The translations under genes were made by a program, and so were the position numbers. A stretch of DNA of 64,000 nucleotides from Stercorarius parasiticus (Eukaryota; Chordata; Aves; Charadriiformes; Stercorariidae). Every line of letters starts with the position of its first letter. The stretch's first letter is position 1. Where the stretch lies: the NCBI GenBank assembly GCA_013396915.1, contig VWZL01005057.1, forward strand, positions 310,001 to 374,000, in the 5' to 3' direction. The notes under the pieces were generated by a model, which searched no databases, had not been told where the DNA came from, and saw only the letters and a list, made by a program, of their open reading frames with translations. Of the stretch, positions 36,500 through 46,892 are shown piece after piece.

Positions 36500-36790
36500 A
36501 AGAAGCAGATAGTTAAAATGCAATTACAGAGACCCGTCACTTGCTTGAGTTGCAAGTAATAAATATTGAATGAAAGCTGAAAGCAAACGGCTTGTGGAAA
36601 AGTTCACTAACTAAATTTATTCACCAAAACATGAGCAAATGCCTAAAAAGATATTTTTTTCCTGCTAATAGGCTGAATTCATTGGTTAAATTATTTCTTG
36701 CCAAATAAATGTGTTGCTTAATGATCTGCAGAGAAATTAACCTGCCACTTTGCGCACTAATTTACTAAATCCTTTTCAATCTCCCTTTAT
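36500..36790. promoter_or_regulatory. Candidate conserved noncoding block
   Basis: The stretch contains dense TAAT/ATTA/CAAT motifs (aagtaataaatattgaatg, actaactaaatttattc, gctaataggctgaattc, ggttaaattatttc, cttaatgatctgcag, cactaatttactaaatc). It has few repeats and no frame shadowing. I see the motifs directly; a regulatory role is inference. Confidence 0.25.
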
Positions 36791-37168
36791 ATTAAGCCCT
36801 TATTGTTGTTTTGAAGAGATTAGATATTTAAATACATTTCCTGATAAAATGTTTAAAATAAATCTGCTTCAGAAACTCACTGATACCAGAGAAATTAATC
36901 TGATATTACTATTGAAATTATTCTTAGAATATAAGGCCCTTGCCCAACGATATTTATTGCTTTAATGATACAAGCAAGAAATTCAGAGTCAGTCTCTACT
37001 TACTGCTAACTTTCACAGATTTCCAGAATGATTGAGGTTGGCAGGAATCTTTGGAGATGATCTACTCCAACTCTCTGCTCAGAGGGGGGTCAGGTAGAGT
37101 AGGGGTTGCCCAGGACCCTGTCCAGTGGGGTTTTGAATATCTCCCAGGATGGAGACTCCACAACCTCT

Positions 37169-37540
37169 CTAGGCAAGCTGTGCTGGTATTTGATCACCCT
37201 CACTGTAAAAAAAAAAAAAAATAAAAAAAAAATAAAAAAAAAAATTGGTTTTTTCCTTTCTTTTTTTAAAATGGTATTTTAAATATTTCAATTTGTGCCC
37301 ATTTCCTTTGCTTTTACTCTTGCCAGTATTTATGCACATTGAGATTCTCCTGAGCCTTTTCTTCTTAAGGCTGATCAGTCTCAGCTTTCTCAGCCTTTCC
37401 TTGTGTGTCAGATGCTTCAATTCCTTCAGCATCTTTGCAGCCTTTTGCTGGACTTGCTCCAGCATGTCCCTGTCTCTCTTGTACTGGCGAGCTGATAACT
37501 GGGTGCAGCACACAGGTGTGTCTCGGCAGTGCCAAGTCAA
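37169..37540 (-). pseudogene. CR1 ORF2 C-terminal remnant
   Basis: This open frame of about 123 codons is the longest in the window. Residues about 18-66 resemble the conserved C-terminal region of CR1 ORF2 (pieces such as YKRDRDMLEQVQQKAAKMLK and KHLTHKERLRKLRLISLKKK, where family members read YKKDIEALERVQRRATKMIK-like). Residues about 75-92 (SKGNGHKLKYLKYHFKK) match the GNGHKLKHRKFHLNMRK-type stretch. The deletion removes the segment between them, and the homopolymer expansion turns the following NFFT-like site into a run of F, Y and I. There is no endonuclease or reverse transcriptase domain. It is a fossil, not a host gene. The plus-strand frame at 37245-37562 is its antisense shadow. Confidence 0.85.
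37206..37244. repeat. A-rich microsatellite inside CR1
   Basis: About 39 bases of A interrupted by two T residues sit where CR1 normally carries a short aaagaa-type stretch just after 'caccctcactgt'. The flanking CR1 sequence resumes on both sides, so the run expanded in place. Confidence 0.9.
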
Positions 37541-37615
37541 GGGGAAGGCTCACCTCCCTTGACCTTCTGGTGGTACTTTTCTAAATGCAGCCCAGGATGC
37601 CATTGGGAGCCTTAC

Positions 37616-39237
37616 TTCTCAACTTCTTTGATTCTGGGATTTTTAATCAAAATGAAGAATAACACAAAATAGCTATATTTTATTGTGCTGCTTTTACTGT
37701 GTGAATGTATACATGTATTAGATCACTTATGTATGAGTCTTATTTGCAACCACAAACAGCAGTGCAACAATAAGTGACAATTAATATTTTCCTCAATTTT
37801 GGTAGAGAGCCTACAACATTGGATAAATATAAAAGAGAACAGTTTTCTCACCAGATAATGTACACTGTCAAGCAGGGAATCTCTTAATGCTTTTCAGCTC
37901 TTAACTTTTCTTCAAAGTGGGTAGTATGCTTGCTTATTGTATCTCAGCCATTAGCTACAGTTTAAATATTATATTTAAAAGAAATCAAACTTGGCATTTT
38001 AATAAAGAGAAAGAAGTTGATAGGAGGAAAAAAAAATATTTGTGTAGCCTTGCTTTATCTTCCACACAATATTTGGGACTTTTAGAAGCAGTGGTGATGC
38101 CTGCTTGTAAAAGAACACACACAAGCCTGAATTTCAAATGACATTCCAGATAAAAATAATAAAAACCTCCTGATGTGATAAAGGTGCCTATTCTTTAAAT
38201 AGAGATATCCTTTCTGAAAGCTGGATGATGAAAGGTTTAAGATAAGATTCTGTCATTCCTGTTTACCCAACTAACCAGTCAGGCTTTAGTATTACTGCTC
38301 CTCAACACAGTTGCAACACCATGAGGGCATTTCTGACTTAATGTGGATGGTGGTCATGCTTTTGAAGCAAATCTCTGTGCTGTCCCCACTTGCTGTTCCC
38401 AGGTCCACGTTACAGAACTCTCAGAGTATGACCCGAATTCCTTTCAGCTGAAACAAAACTGGAAAATACATCCTGAGAGAATGCTTAATGCACTCCAGCT
38501 CTAAAAGATATTCAGTCCCTGGGACCAGATCAGAGGTTGTCCATATTTTTAAGAAACAAACAGACTGTCACTGAGGTGGAGTCTGGTTGTCAGATATTTG
38601 TTGCTCATGGCTAGATAGTGGAAGATCTACGTTTGGAAATCAGAAATCCTTGTACTCTCCACTTTGCTCTAAATACAGGGAAATTAACAGTGGCATTACA
38701 AACCCCAGAGAATTAAAAGATATAACAATTAGTAAATTATCTCTTTTTAAATAATATGCTTTGGGTTTTATTCTCTTAAGGAGCTATGATATAATAGAGA
38801 TATCCAAATTAAGTACAGAAACTTTGCAGTCCCAAGTAAATACATGCTAAGCACGTTACCTTTCTTTAGATGGTTGATTTTGAATTGATCTGTTTAAATT
38901 CTCTTCAGACAGCAATTAGTCATAGACTGTCAACAAGTAAAAACAAGACTGTAATTATTAACTCACAGGGATATGTTGCTGTTCATAATCAGATATAGAT
39001 ATGATATCCAATTTTATAATTTCATAAAAATGTTCAAGCAAATTACAGCCTTGTAATAACTCGATGTCAGTTTTATCTTTGATATTATCTTTGTTGCTAG
39101 TTAATATTGGCATAACATCTTGTAAAAATGGTTGTCTTTCTACTCAAATGTAGTACATTGTAGGGATAAAATGTGTGCTAATGAAGAAGCAATGCATACT
39201 GGAAGTGTTTGAACAGTTTTATTTTCAATTTTTCAAT
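37616..39237. other. Unique AT-rich noncoding DNA
   Basis: Nothing recognisable was found. A 74-codon frame at 37917-38141 has no family resemblance. Confidence 0.55.
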
Positions 39238-39300
39238 TTAAAACAACAAAAAAAACCCCAAAACCCAAAAGAAATAAAAAAACAAAACAAAAACACCCAC
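39238..39300. repeat. A/C-only low-complexity tract
   Basis: About 60 bases of almost pure A and C on the plus strand (aaaacaacaaaaaaaacccc and onward), ending in acacccac. It is the second-longest of the A/C tracts in the window. Confidence 0.7.
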
Positions 39301-42300
39301 TAGACCCATTATTAATCCAAAGCTATTTGTGGACAAGCATCTGGCTACCTACATACCAGTCATCTCTCAGTATTTGTTTCTGATGCTGAATAAGTACACA
39401 GTTACAATGGGATTTTTTTTACCCAAGCTACTGATATCACAGGTACTGAATGTTCCTCTAGCGCTATGACTTGCAAGCAGATGGTGTGAGTACAGCAAGA
39501 GAAAGTGGGATGAAAATCCCATTCAGATAGTGGGCTGGGACACTGCTGAAGGCTAGTGCCAGGATTTTATGTTTTAGAGGAGATCTGAGATCTGTCCAAA
39601 GGTATTCACCATGTTTTTTTAGCCTGTGGTACCAGGGTTTTTTTTTCTGTCTTACCCAGATTCTGGCACAATATTTCCTACTGTGCACTTCGCTACAATA
39701 TCCTTGTTTGCTGTTTTTTTAAAAATCATTGACCGTTACTGTCAGACAGTTGGGTCTGGTTCCCAGAATGGCAGCCCCTTGCTCTAGGTGCCAGAAACGA
39801 CAGTATCATTTCTATGTTCTGGGCAGGCTACGCATAGGTATCTCTGCTGTACGAAAGGATATGGAAAAGTGTGGCCCTCATTTTCACTTGGGTCATTTAA
39901 ATAACTATGTTCAAGCAGCAAGTCTGATGGAAAGGTTTAGGCGATTCTGAATAGACAGTGTTTGGTATGTCTCTGCTGCTTTTTCTGGTTTCACTTCAGT
40001 TGGATTGCTTTGGAGTTGTGTCAGAAGGAAAAAAACAGTAGAGGTTGTTCCAAATCTTCACCGATTACATCAAACACAAAGCATGTAATATTAAGGATAA
40101 TCTTACAAGTTCTTTCTAAATTATTTCTTCCCCAGTTAAATTATTTTGAGGTACACTGCAAATGACAGTTTTATGAGGTCTATGAAAGGATTGCATTAGA
40201 TGATGGTAAAAGAACAAGAGCCTAGAGAGAGTACCAAGCACAACAGTCAAACTAACAGTCCAGAAGAGCAAACCAGAAGATCATGGAGAGAACATAGCAA
40301 TTTAAAAGTTGAAAAATACCCATTAAATAAGAGATGTGATTTCACCATTGACTTCTCCCTCATTCTTGTGATTATTCAGCTTTTCTTCTGCAACCTTATC
40401 TTCCCCAATACTAACAGTAGCGCAGCTAATAGGATCTCCTAACTCATTTTATTTCTGCGGTTCAAAATTTATCATGGATGTTTGCATCTGAACTCCAATA
40501 ACTTGGACTTTCATCTGGCCATCCAAACAAGCTATTCATGACCTCAGCTTCTAGAATTGAGTAGGACTACGTATGTACATCACAGCTGGGTTAGACAATG
40601 CATATGCATTTCAATCATCATAAAACTGGTTGCAATGGTAAAGGATAAAAGTGGTAAGATCTCCAACTGTTGATCATTGACATATCTGTTTATCTCTTAT
40701 TACTGCTATACTGAAGCCACGATCATCATTGTCAGATCCAGTGGTAAGAACTGAAATATGGAAAAAAATAGTCTGGGAAGAAGCCAGTTGAATTACATTT
40801 ACTGGCATGATTATATCATATAATGATTAGATTTGTATAACCTGTGACTGACTAAGAGAAGGTAATTACTATTCCAGCCAGCAAAAATAAATAAGTATTC
40901 AGCAATATTTTTCAGACCCTCACGCTGAAAGACCCATTGTATGGCTACTACAAAAAAATCTGAATAAATATTGTCCCATTCCATTAAAAATGAAAGAGGG
41001 TAATATGCTGTAAAATGTGGGAACAACACAGCACTGAGAGAAGGAAAGAAAGAGACAGCAGATGCTGTTTTCCAGACTAAATCTCCTCTGATGCACTCCA
41101 GGGACCTCATTTAATCAAGCATTATTCTCACACTTCATCACGTATATTATTTAGAAATGATGAAGAATTCTGGGAATAAATTAGTCATTTATTTCAGGAT
41201 AAATGGTTTTTAAAATCTATTATTATTCAAGCTATTTTGAAAAATTTAGTTTTTCCTTCATTTATCCCAGAGGCTCCCAGCTCAGCTTAATCAGAAACTG
41301 CTACTTGTAGAGTCCCGAAGATCAGGACCCTGACTCTCTTTGTAAAAGTCATTTTTCTGGGACATACCTTCTTCTGTTATTGCGTTCTCTCAACCTCTGA
41401 TTATCAGATTTAAAAATGCCTCTTTCAGTGCACTCTGATTTAGGGGAATGTCTGTAACAATCCTATGATAAAAAAGTATAGTTTTTTTCTCTGGCTGTGT
41501 GCATTAAAGTGACAACATAGGAGGGACTCTGCACCAAAATCCTTTCCTTTTTTTTCATCATGTCCTGTTGACTGTTGGTTTTCCCGCCCTTTTACATTAT
41601 CCACTGCTGTTTACCTTTAGCATGTTACTTGTCAATTTTATGATAACAGTGCAGCATAACTTGACACTGTCCAGGTAAATATATTCAACACTTTCTTGAA
41701 GAGCTTATACAAGCTGATACTTCTCCTGGAAGGATTCTGCCATATTTAATCACCCAGAATGGTGCTGTATCTCACATGTTAGGGGGACAACCGTGAGCTG
41801 CTACCCAGCTGCTATAAAGTATCAGAGTACAGCTTTCATGGCTAGATCACATATTTGTAAATAGTAGCTCTCTTGTTCAATTATTTTCGATACAGGGATT
41901 TCGATTAGGTGAATATAATTTATACACCCCCATACTTGATGATGTCTGGGTGATAAATTGGACAGCCATATGATGAACTGCATTTATCCTGTACAATGTC
42001 TCTTCGCTCTGCGTGCTCATCTACCCGTGGGCACTTCAGGTCTTTGCCAAGTGTTAAATAGTCAGGGAAGAAAGCATGCATTATAAGTATTAAATGAGGT
42101 TAGATCTAGCTTGAAAATGTGAGGGGTAAAGAAAGGTTATTACAGGAAGAATTGCCCTTCTGTATGTGTATTTATTTTGTACATGTCTGTATGTATTTCT
42201 TTCATTCAAATGTCAATACTTTTTTGCCAAAAACTGCCTAGTCTTTACCAAGAATCAAGGAGCATTGCCACTAAACTTTTTTCTATTTTTACTCAAAAAT

Positions 42301-43478
42301 TATTTTATTATTTTAAAGGGGAATAAATACTGACTTTTGATTGGAAAGAAAAAATAAAGAAAAATTTCTATGGATTTTCTATTAACAGAAGAAAACATTC
42401 TTCCACAAAAATTAAAAAAGGAAAATATATGGATAATTTTCAGTCAAGTCATTGTATCTTGATGGAAGTTGAAGTAATGTATCACAAGTTACTCAATCAA
42501 GCAACAGGCATGACCTCTGTGACCTTTCTTTTAGACTACAAAGGTGATTTGCAGCCCACCTTCATTGTCATCCAAAAAATTAGCTGAATGTTCATCTCCT
42601 CGCAATTTCTCTGAGAGGTGCCATGGGTACCCTGCAGCCTGTAGGCCCGGGTTTTCTTCCTGCGGAAAGGGAGGAGCAGGAATGAGGAATTTAGTAATTA
42701 TTTGCTTTCAGGCTTTTTCCCAGCAGCAGTGAGGTGGGGGGTGGCTAAAGCAGGCATCTGACTCTGACAGCAAAATTCCAAAGACTGGATAAAAAAATTC
42801 TTAATCCTTAATATTTTCAATGTCAGGTATATTTGTGCATATGAATAATATACTTCAGAGTGTTCTGCTCCTGTTACGTGCTTCGGATACTCATCCTCCA
42901 TTTAGCAACTGTACGAAGTAATGGGACGGTAAGACATTCTAAAGAGACAACTGAAAATAAAGAAAACAATTAAAAAGGAAAAGCTATATTGAAAGCCTTT
43001 GTAGAATTGTAGAACTAGTTTCTTTCAAATGCTCAACTACTGTAAAAAACATGATCTACTCCTAGAGACTAGTGGAAGGGACTAGTAGAGCAGTTTCAAC
43101 TTCCATTTCATATAAGTTTTCTCTCTTTATCGTGTGATGTCTGTTTTCCCATCCTTTCATTCCTTCTGTCCTCTTCTTTTATACAGTAGAAAAATCTCAG
43201 CATGCCAAACTTTGACCAAATGCAATTATTTTTGTTATTTGTTTGCAATATTGAATGAACAGGAACTTTAGAGCAGAATGATGAACTTCACATGCTGTAG
43301 TGTCATGGCTCATCAGAAAACCAGTTCCATTCCTTAAAAATAAAAATGGATCTTTTTAATGGGCGTTCTCATCATTATTTCAGAACTGCAGTCTCTGAAA
43401 AGCCCTCAGTGTGAGAACCCAATGGGGACTGAACCACAGAGATGTTGGAAAACTCTGTATTACTTTGCAGTTACTCAT

Positions 43479-43498
43479 GTGTGCTGTGCTGTGCTGTG
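43479..43498. repeat. CTGTG pentanucleotide microsatellite
   Basis: The run gtgtgctgtgctgtgctgtg holds three to four copies of a CTGTG/TGCTG pentamer. It is too short to be notable on its own but may be length-variable. Confidence 0.7.
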
Positions 43499-44147
43499 AT
43501 TCACTGCAGTGAACTTCACGAACAAGAGATTTGTGTAGGTGATACAGTCTTTTAATGAACTAAGTGATCACAGTTCAAATCCTCATTAAACCTACATTCT
43601 ACAAGCAAAGTGAGAAGGTATTTAACAATATGTGCTGTGATATTGTAAAAGTTCATTCCAACCGGAGGTCTAGGCTTAGAAAATATTAACACCTGTTTGT
43701 ATAGTGCATGATGAGATATTTAATGCCTTTGTACAGCATATTTCTCCAGTAAGCATCTAGTATCTAATGAAATGCAAAATGTAGGGGAGTCTGAAAGCCG
43801 TCCAGCTGCCAGACTTCATGCCTGGAATCCAAAGCACAAAAACACAATGAGATGTGAGGTGGCATTCTTTAAACAGTATCTTGGTGCTTCTAGGCAGAAA
43901 GAGAAATTTGGTCCCCTTTCCAGACCCAAGAGATTCAAATCTTCATTTTCAAGCATTAAGCCAACTGCTTAGTCATAGTGCAAGGCGCTAGAGAAGTATT
44001 CTCCATTCCTCCTGTGAAACTGTGCCACTAGGAAGGACAATTCAAATATCATGGAGTAGGGGAAAAAAATCCCAGGAGAGGACACAGTTACATCACCTAC
44101 TGAATAGAGAGAGCATCAAGCTGGGAGGCACCAATCTGTTCCAAACA

Positions 44148-44177
44148 CTCTGCGCATAAATGTCTCTGCATAAATGT
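44148..44177. repeat. Short direct repeat
   Basis: ctctgcgcataaatgt (44148-44163) is followed directly by ctctgcataaatgt (44164-44177). The second copy lacks one gc dinucleotide. This is a local tandem duplication with no evident function. Confidence 0.75.
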
Positions 44178-46287
44178 GCAGTGCATTTAAATTGATGTTT
44201 GTTGAGTGGGAAACATACACAACTTTTAGGTTAGGACTCCGAACTCAGAGAGTTGTATTATCAACACTGTTCGTCTACTGTTAGATGAATATCATCTACA
44301 CAGCAGTTAGGTACAGTTAGTATCTAACAGCCAAATATTACTGTCAAAAAACCAATGAAAACATTCTGCATTAAATTAGTTAAATAAGTACATTTCACTT
44401 AAATGCAACTTTTCCTCTTGTGTATGGTTTTCCGCTTCATCTTTCTCTCAACACAGCACTTACCAAAGTTATTTTTTATTTTTCTTGGTTTTACAGCAGT
44501 TTTAATGATTAAAACATTTATATTTCTGAACCTTTTCTTCTCTAAAAAACCCCAAATGGATTAAATTAAAAAGCAGTAATTCTAAAAATAGCGAACTAAA
44601 TTTAATATAATGAATGTTGCATTAAACTGAAACTGGTATTAAATGATAACATTTTAGAGGTATTTGTAACACCATTCTGGTGAATTATGGGATTTCACAA
44701 TTCTTTCTACTGTGTACAGCAGCTATAAAAAGGAGAAAAGTAAGCAAAAATCTGATCTTTCACGCCTGAACCAAATTAAAGCTAAATCCTTCCTGTGTTA
44801 GGATAAAAGTCAAACTACCTTTTTTTTTTTATTGCACTTCTCCTGATTTAATTTCCAGTCTCAATTCATAAAATACCCAAACCAATATGGCTAGTCCTCT
44901 TTGTTCTTGCCTAGATAGAGTCTGATCTTGTGGAATTACAGCTCCATGTTAGGATCAAAAGGATAGGGATACAAATGTCAGAAGCTGAAACACTGTTTTC
45001 TCTTCCACTGAAAAACAAAACATGCTATTTCCACGCTCCAGCTCTCCAAGCACAAAATTGTAGCTATAACTACACGTAGCCTTCCCTCACCAATGTTTTG
45101 CCTTCCTTACCATCATCTTATCCCCATATCATAACATAATGCTTAAGAATGACTGTACTGGAGTGACATAGAAACTAGATAGTCTTCATTCACTACGTGG
45201 GTATGACAAAGACAGAAGCATGGTCCTTGTGGCTTCCCCAGCTACCACCAGCTCTAATAAAGGAGTACTTCCTATGAGGATAATTCCTTCTCTGTATTTA
45301 GTCTTAGTCCCCAGTCTTAAGACTCTCAGCAGTGGGACTCCTCAGGGAAGTGGCTTTCAGGATGCAGTGGGCAAAAATGGAACTGAGAACAGGATTTGTA
45401 AAATCACGGATCTTCACTGGAGAACTGCTTGAGATCCACTGGTATCAGGATGTCACAAGGTACTGCAAACATTTTTCAGAAATGCGTGCCTTACCCCTGA
45501 CATCATCAAGTTGTGAATAGTGACTTACAGCTGAAAGTTTCCATTTTCTAATATTTATTCCTGAACCTCGTATTTGCACTCCTGAGAAGAGGTAGGAAAG
45601 GGAGGGAGGAATTTAAAGCTGCCCATTTAGCTGAGTTAGTCTGTGGTGAAAAGTTTACTGCATCTATGGATATTCTGAGTTTCCCTGAGTTCAGAAGAAA
45701 TTGTTTTGAGAAAGAACCAATCTATTTTGTCATGGAAAGGAAAAAATGTTAGGTCGCTAAGGTTTTATACTCTACACCTGACTATACAAGTACAATATTG
45801 CAAGTACTGGACCCATACAACTCAAGAGCTTTTTTTATTGGAAATAAGCCTTTAGCTTCCCTAAAGGCTTTTCAGGTTTCCCAGAAAGATGATAAGACAA
45901 AAATGTATTGCAACGTAGCAGAAGAAAGAAAGTAAATATAAAAAGAGAGGTGATGATTGCTAGTGTTGGGTAAATACAAACTGAATGGTCAGTTTAAGAA
46001 GTCCTATGCTTAGGTTATGTCTAGTAGATTTGAACACATAACAAAACCACTTCCCACTGACACATGAAAACAGTGATTGCAAAGCTTAAATTTATTAGAC
46101 TTCTGATTTCCAGTAGGATTTGTTCCATAAATGGTCAGGGTTTTGTTCCATAAACTAAGCAGTTTACATACTATTCATCACATTGTTTTTTGTTACGATT
46201 AGAAAAGATTAAAAATGTCATCTTTCTGATATGTGCATATTTATTTACATGTTTATAAATAATTTATCTAGTTCTTTCTGAATTCAC

Positions 46288-46305
46288 GAGCACCAGGTGG
46301 CTGTA
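46288..46305 (+). promoter_or_regulatory. Possible CTCF-like site
   Basis: The sequence gagcaccaggtggctgta resembles the CTCF core (CCACNAGGTGGCAG type) with a few mismatches and also contains a CAGGTG E-box. It is a single site by eye in 64 kb, so the chance expectation is not negligible. Confidence 0.25.
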
Positions 46306-46354
46306 CCATAGAAGATATAGGAACATTTATTGAAGCTAACATTATAGGAAGTGC

Positions 46355-46367
46355 TTTTTTTTTTTTT
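46355..46367. repeat. Poly-T run
   Basis: Thirteen consecutive T residues, with no adjacent LINE or SINE body on either side that I recognise. Confidence 0.8.
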
Positions 46368-46759
46368 GCATACCTTCAACTGGTTGCATCATTCAAAGAA
46401 AGAAACAACCTTCCTGGCCTGCTGCAATGATTTACCTGGATCTCATTGTGAGCTGCCAGTTTCTTACTAATAGAGTCACTTTTTCTGGGAATGCAATTCA
46501 GTACCACGGTTGGAAGCCATGTCATCGCATGTCTACCAAATATTGACTTCCACTGGTATTATGAACCTAATTGATACATTTCAAGCCCCGAAGTATTAAA
46601 TGTAATACTACAGTTTGTGCCCTTATTACACCAATGGCATGAATAGATTAACTGGAGTACTTCTTAATGATAGGTCATGTAAGGAAGCAGGCTGCTGCTA
46701 TAGCTCAGACACAACAGGATGTTCAGAGGATTGTCAAACTTTTCTGAAATATTTCAGGA

Positions 46760-46892
46760 AATTAAGGATAAAGATGACACTATTTCTTTGGTAGTCAAGG
46801 CAGGGGGAGAGAATGTTGCCATCAGGATATTATTTTGGTTGGACTCGATGATCCCAAGGGTCTTTTCCAACCTGAATAATTCTGTTTGCTCA
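46760..46892 (+). mobile_element. CR1 LINE 3' tail, plus strand
   Basis: The core at 46838-46885 (ggttggactcgatgatccca, agggtcttttccaacctgaa, taattctg) is the CR1 3' end in sense orientation, where family members read 'ggttggactagatgatct..aggtcccttccaacc..attctatg'. The preceding 75 bases are more diverged and their membership is inferred. The usual terminal 8-bp repeats are reduced to one degenerate copy. Confidence 0.75.

Larger units (their letters stand above)
37021..37615 (-). mobile_element. CR1 LINE, 3' end, best-preserved copy, minus strand
   Basis: Read on the plus strand this is the reverse complement of the avian CR1 3' end. From the 3' terminus inward: 'gattgaggttggcaggaatc', 'gatgatctactccaac', 'gttgcccaggaccctgtcca', 'gttttgaatatctcccagga', 'ggagactccacaacctctct', 'gatcaccctcactgt'; then an A-rich expansion (37206-37244); then 'tttgtgcccatttcc', 'tatttatgcacattgagatt', 'cctgagccttttcttc', 'tcagcctttccttg', 'gctggacttgctccagcatg', 'tctctcttgtactggcgagc', 'ctcacctcccttgacc' and 'gcagcccaggatgccattgg'. 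A segment of about 55 bases between 'gcccatttcc' and 'tatttatgcac' is missing relative to the family. It is 5'-truncated near 37615, as is normal for CR1. Confidence 0.92.
39301..46280. other. Unique AT-rich noncoding DNA
   Basis: No gene or recognisable interspersed repeat. Local duplications exist: a direct repeat ctctgc(gc)ataaatgt at 44148-44163 and 44164-44177, and a CTGTG pentamer run at 43479-43498. A T-run lies at 44820-44830. The frames at 39464-39950, 40200-40442, 40811-41110 and 45220-45520 lack recognisable domains. Confidence 0.55.

Noticed and set aside
37245..37562. 105-codon plus-strand frame rich in F and L
   Set aside because: It is antisense to the CR1 ORF2 remnant.
39729..39950. 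73-codon frame with a CxxC-like start (PCSRCQKRQ)
   Set aside because: Only one Cys pair and no second zinc-binding pair. No homologue recognised and no exon signals.
43003..43030. Possible CR1 tail 'gtagaattgtagaac'
   Set aside because: There is no continuation into the CR1 3' block.
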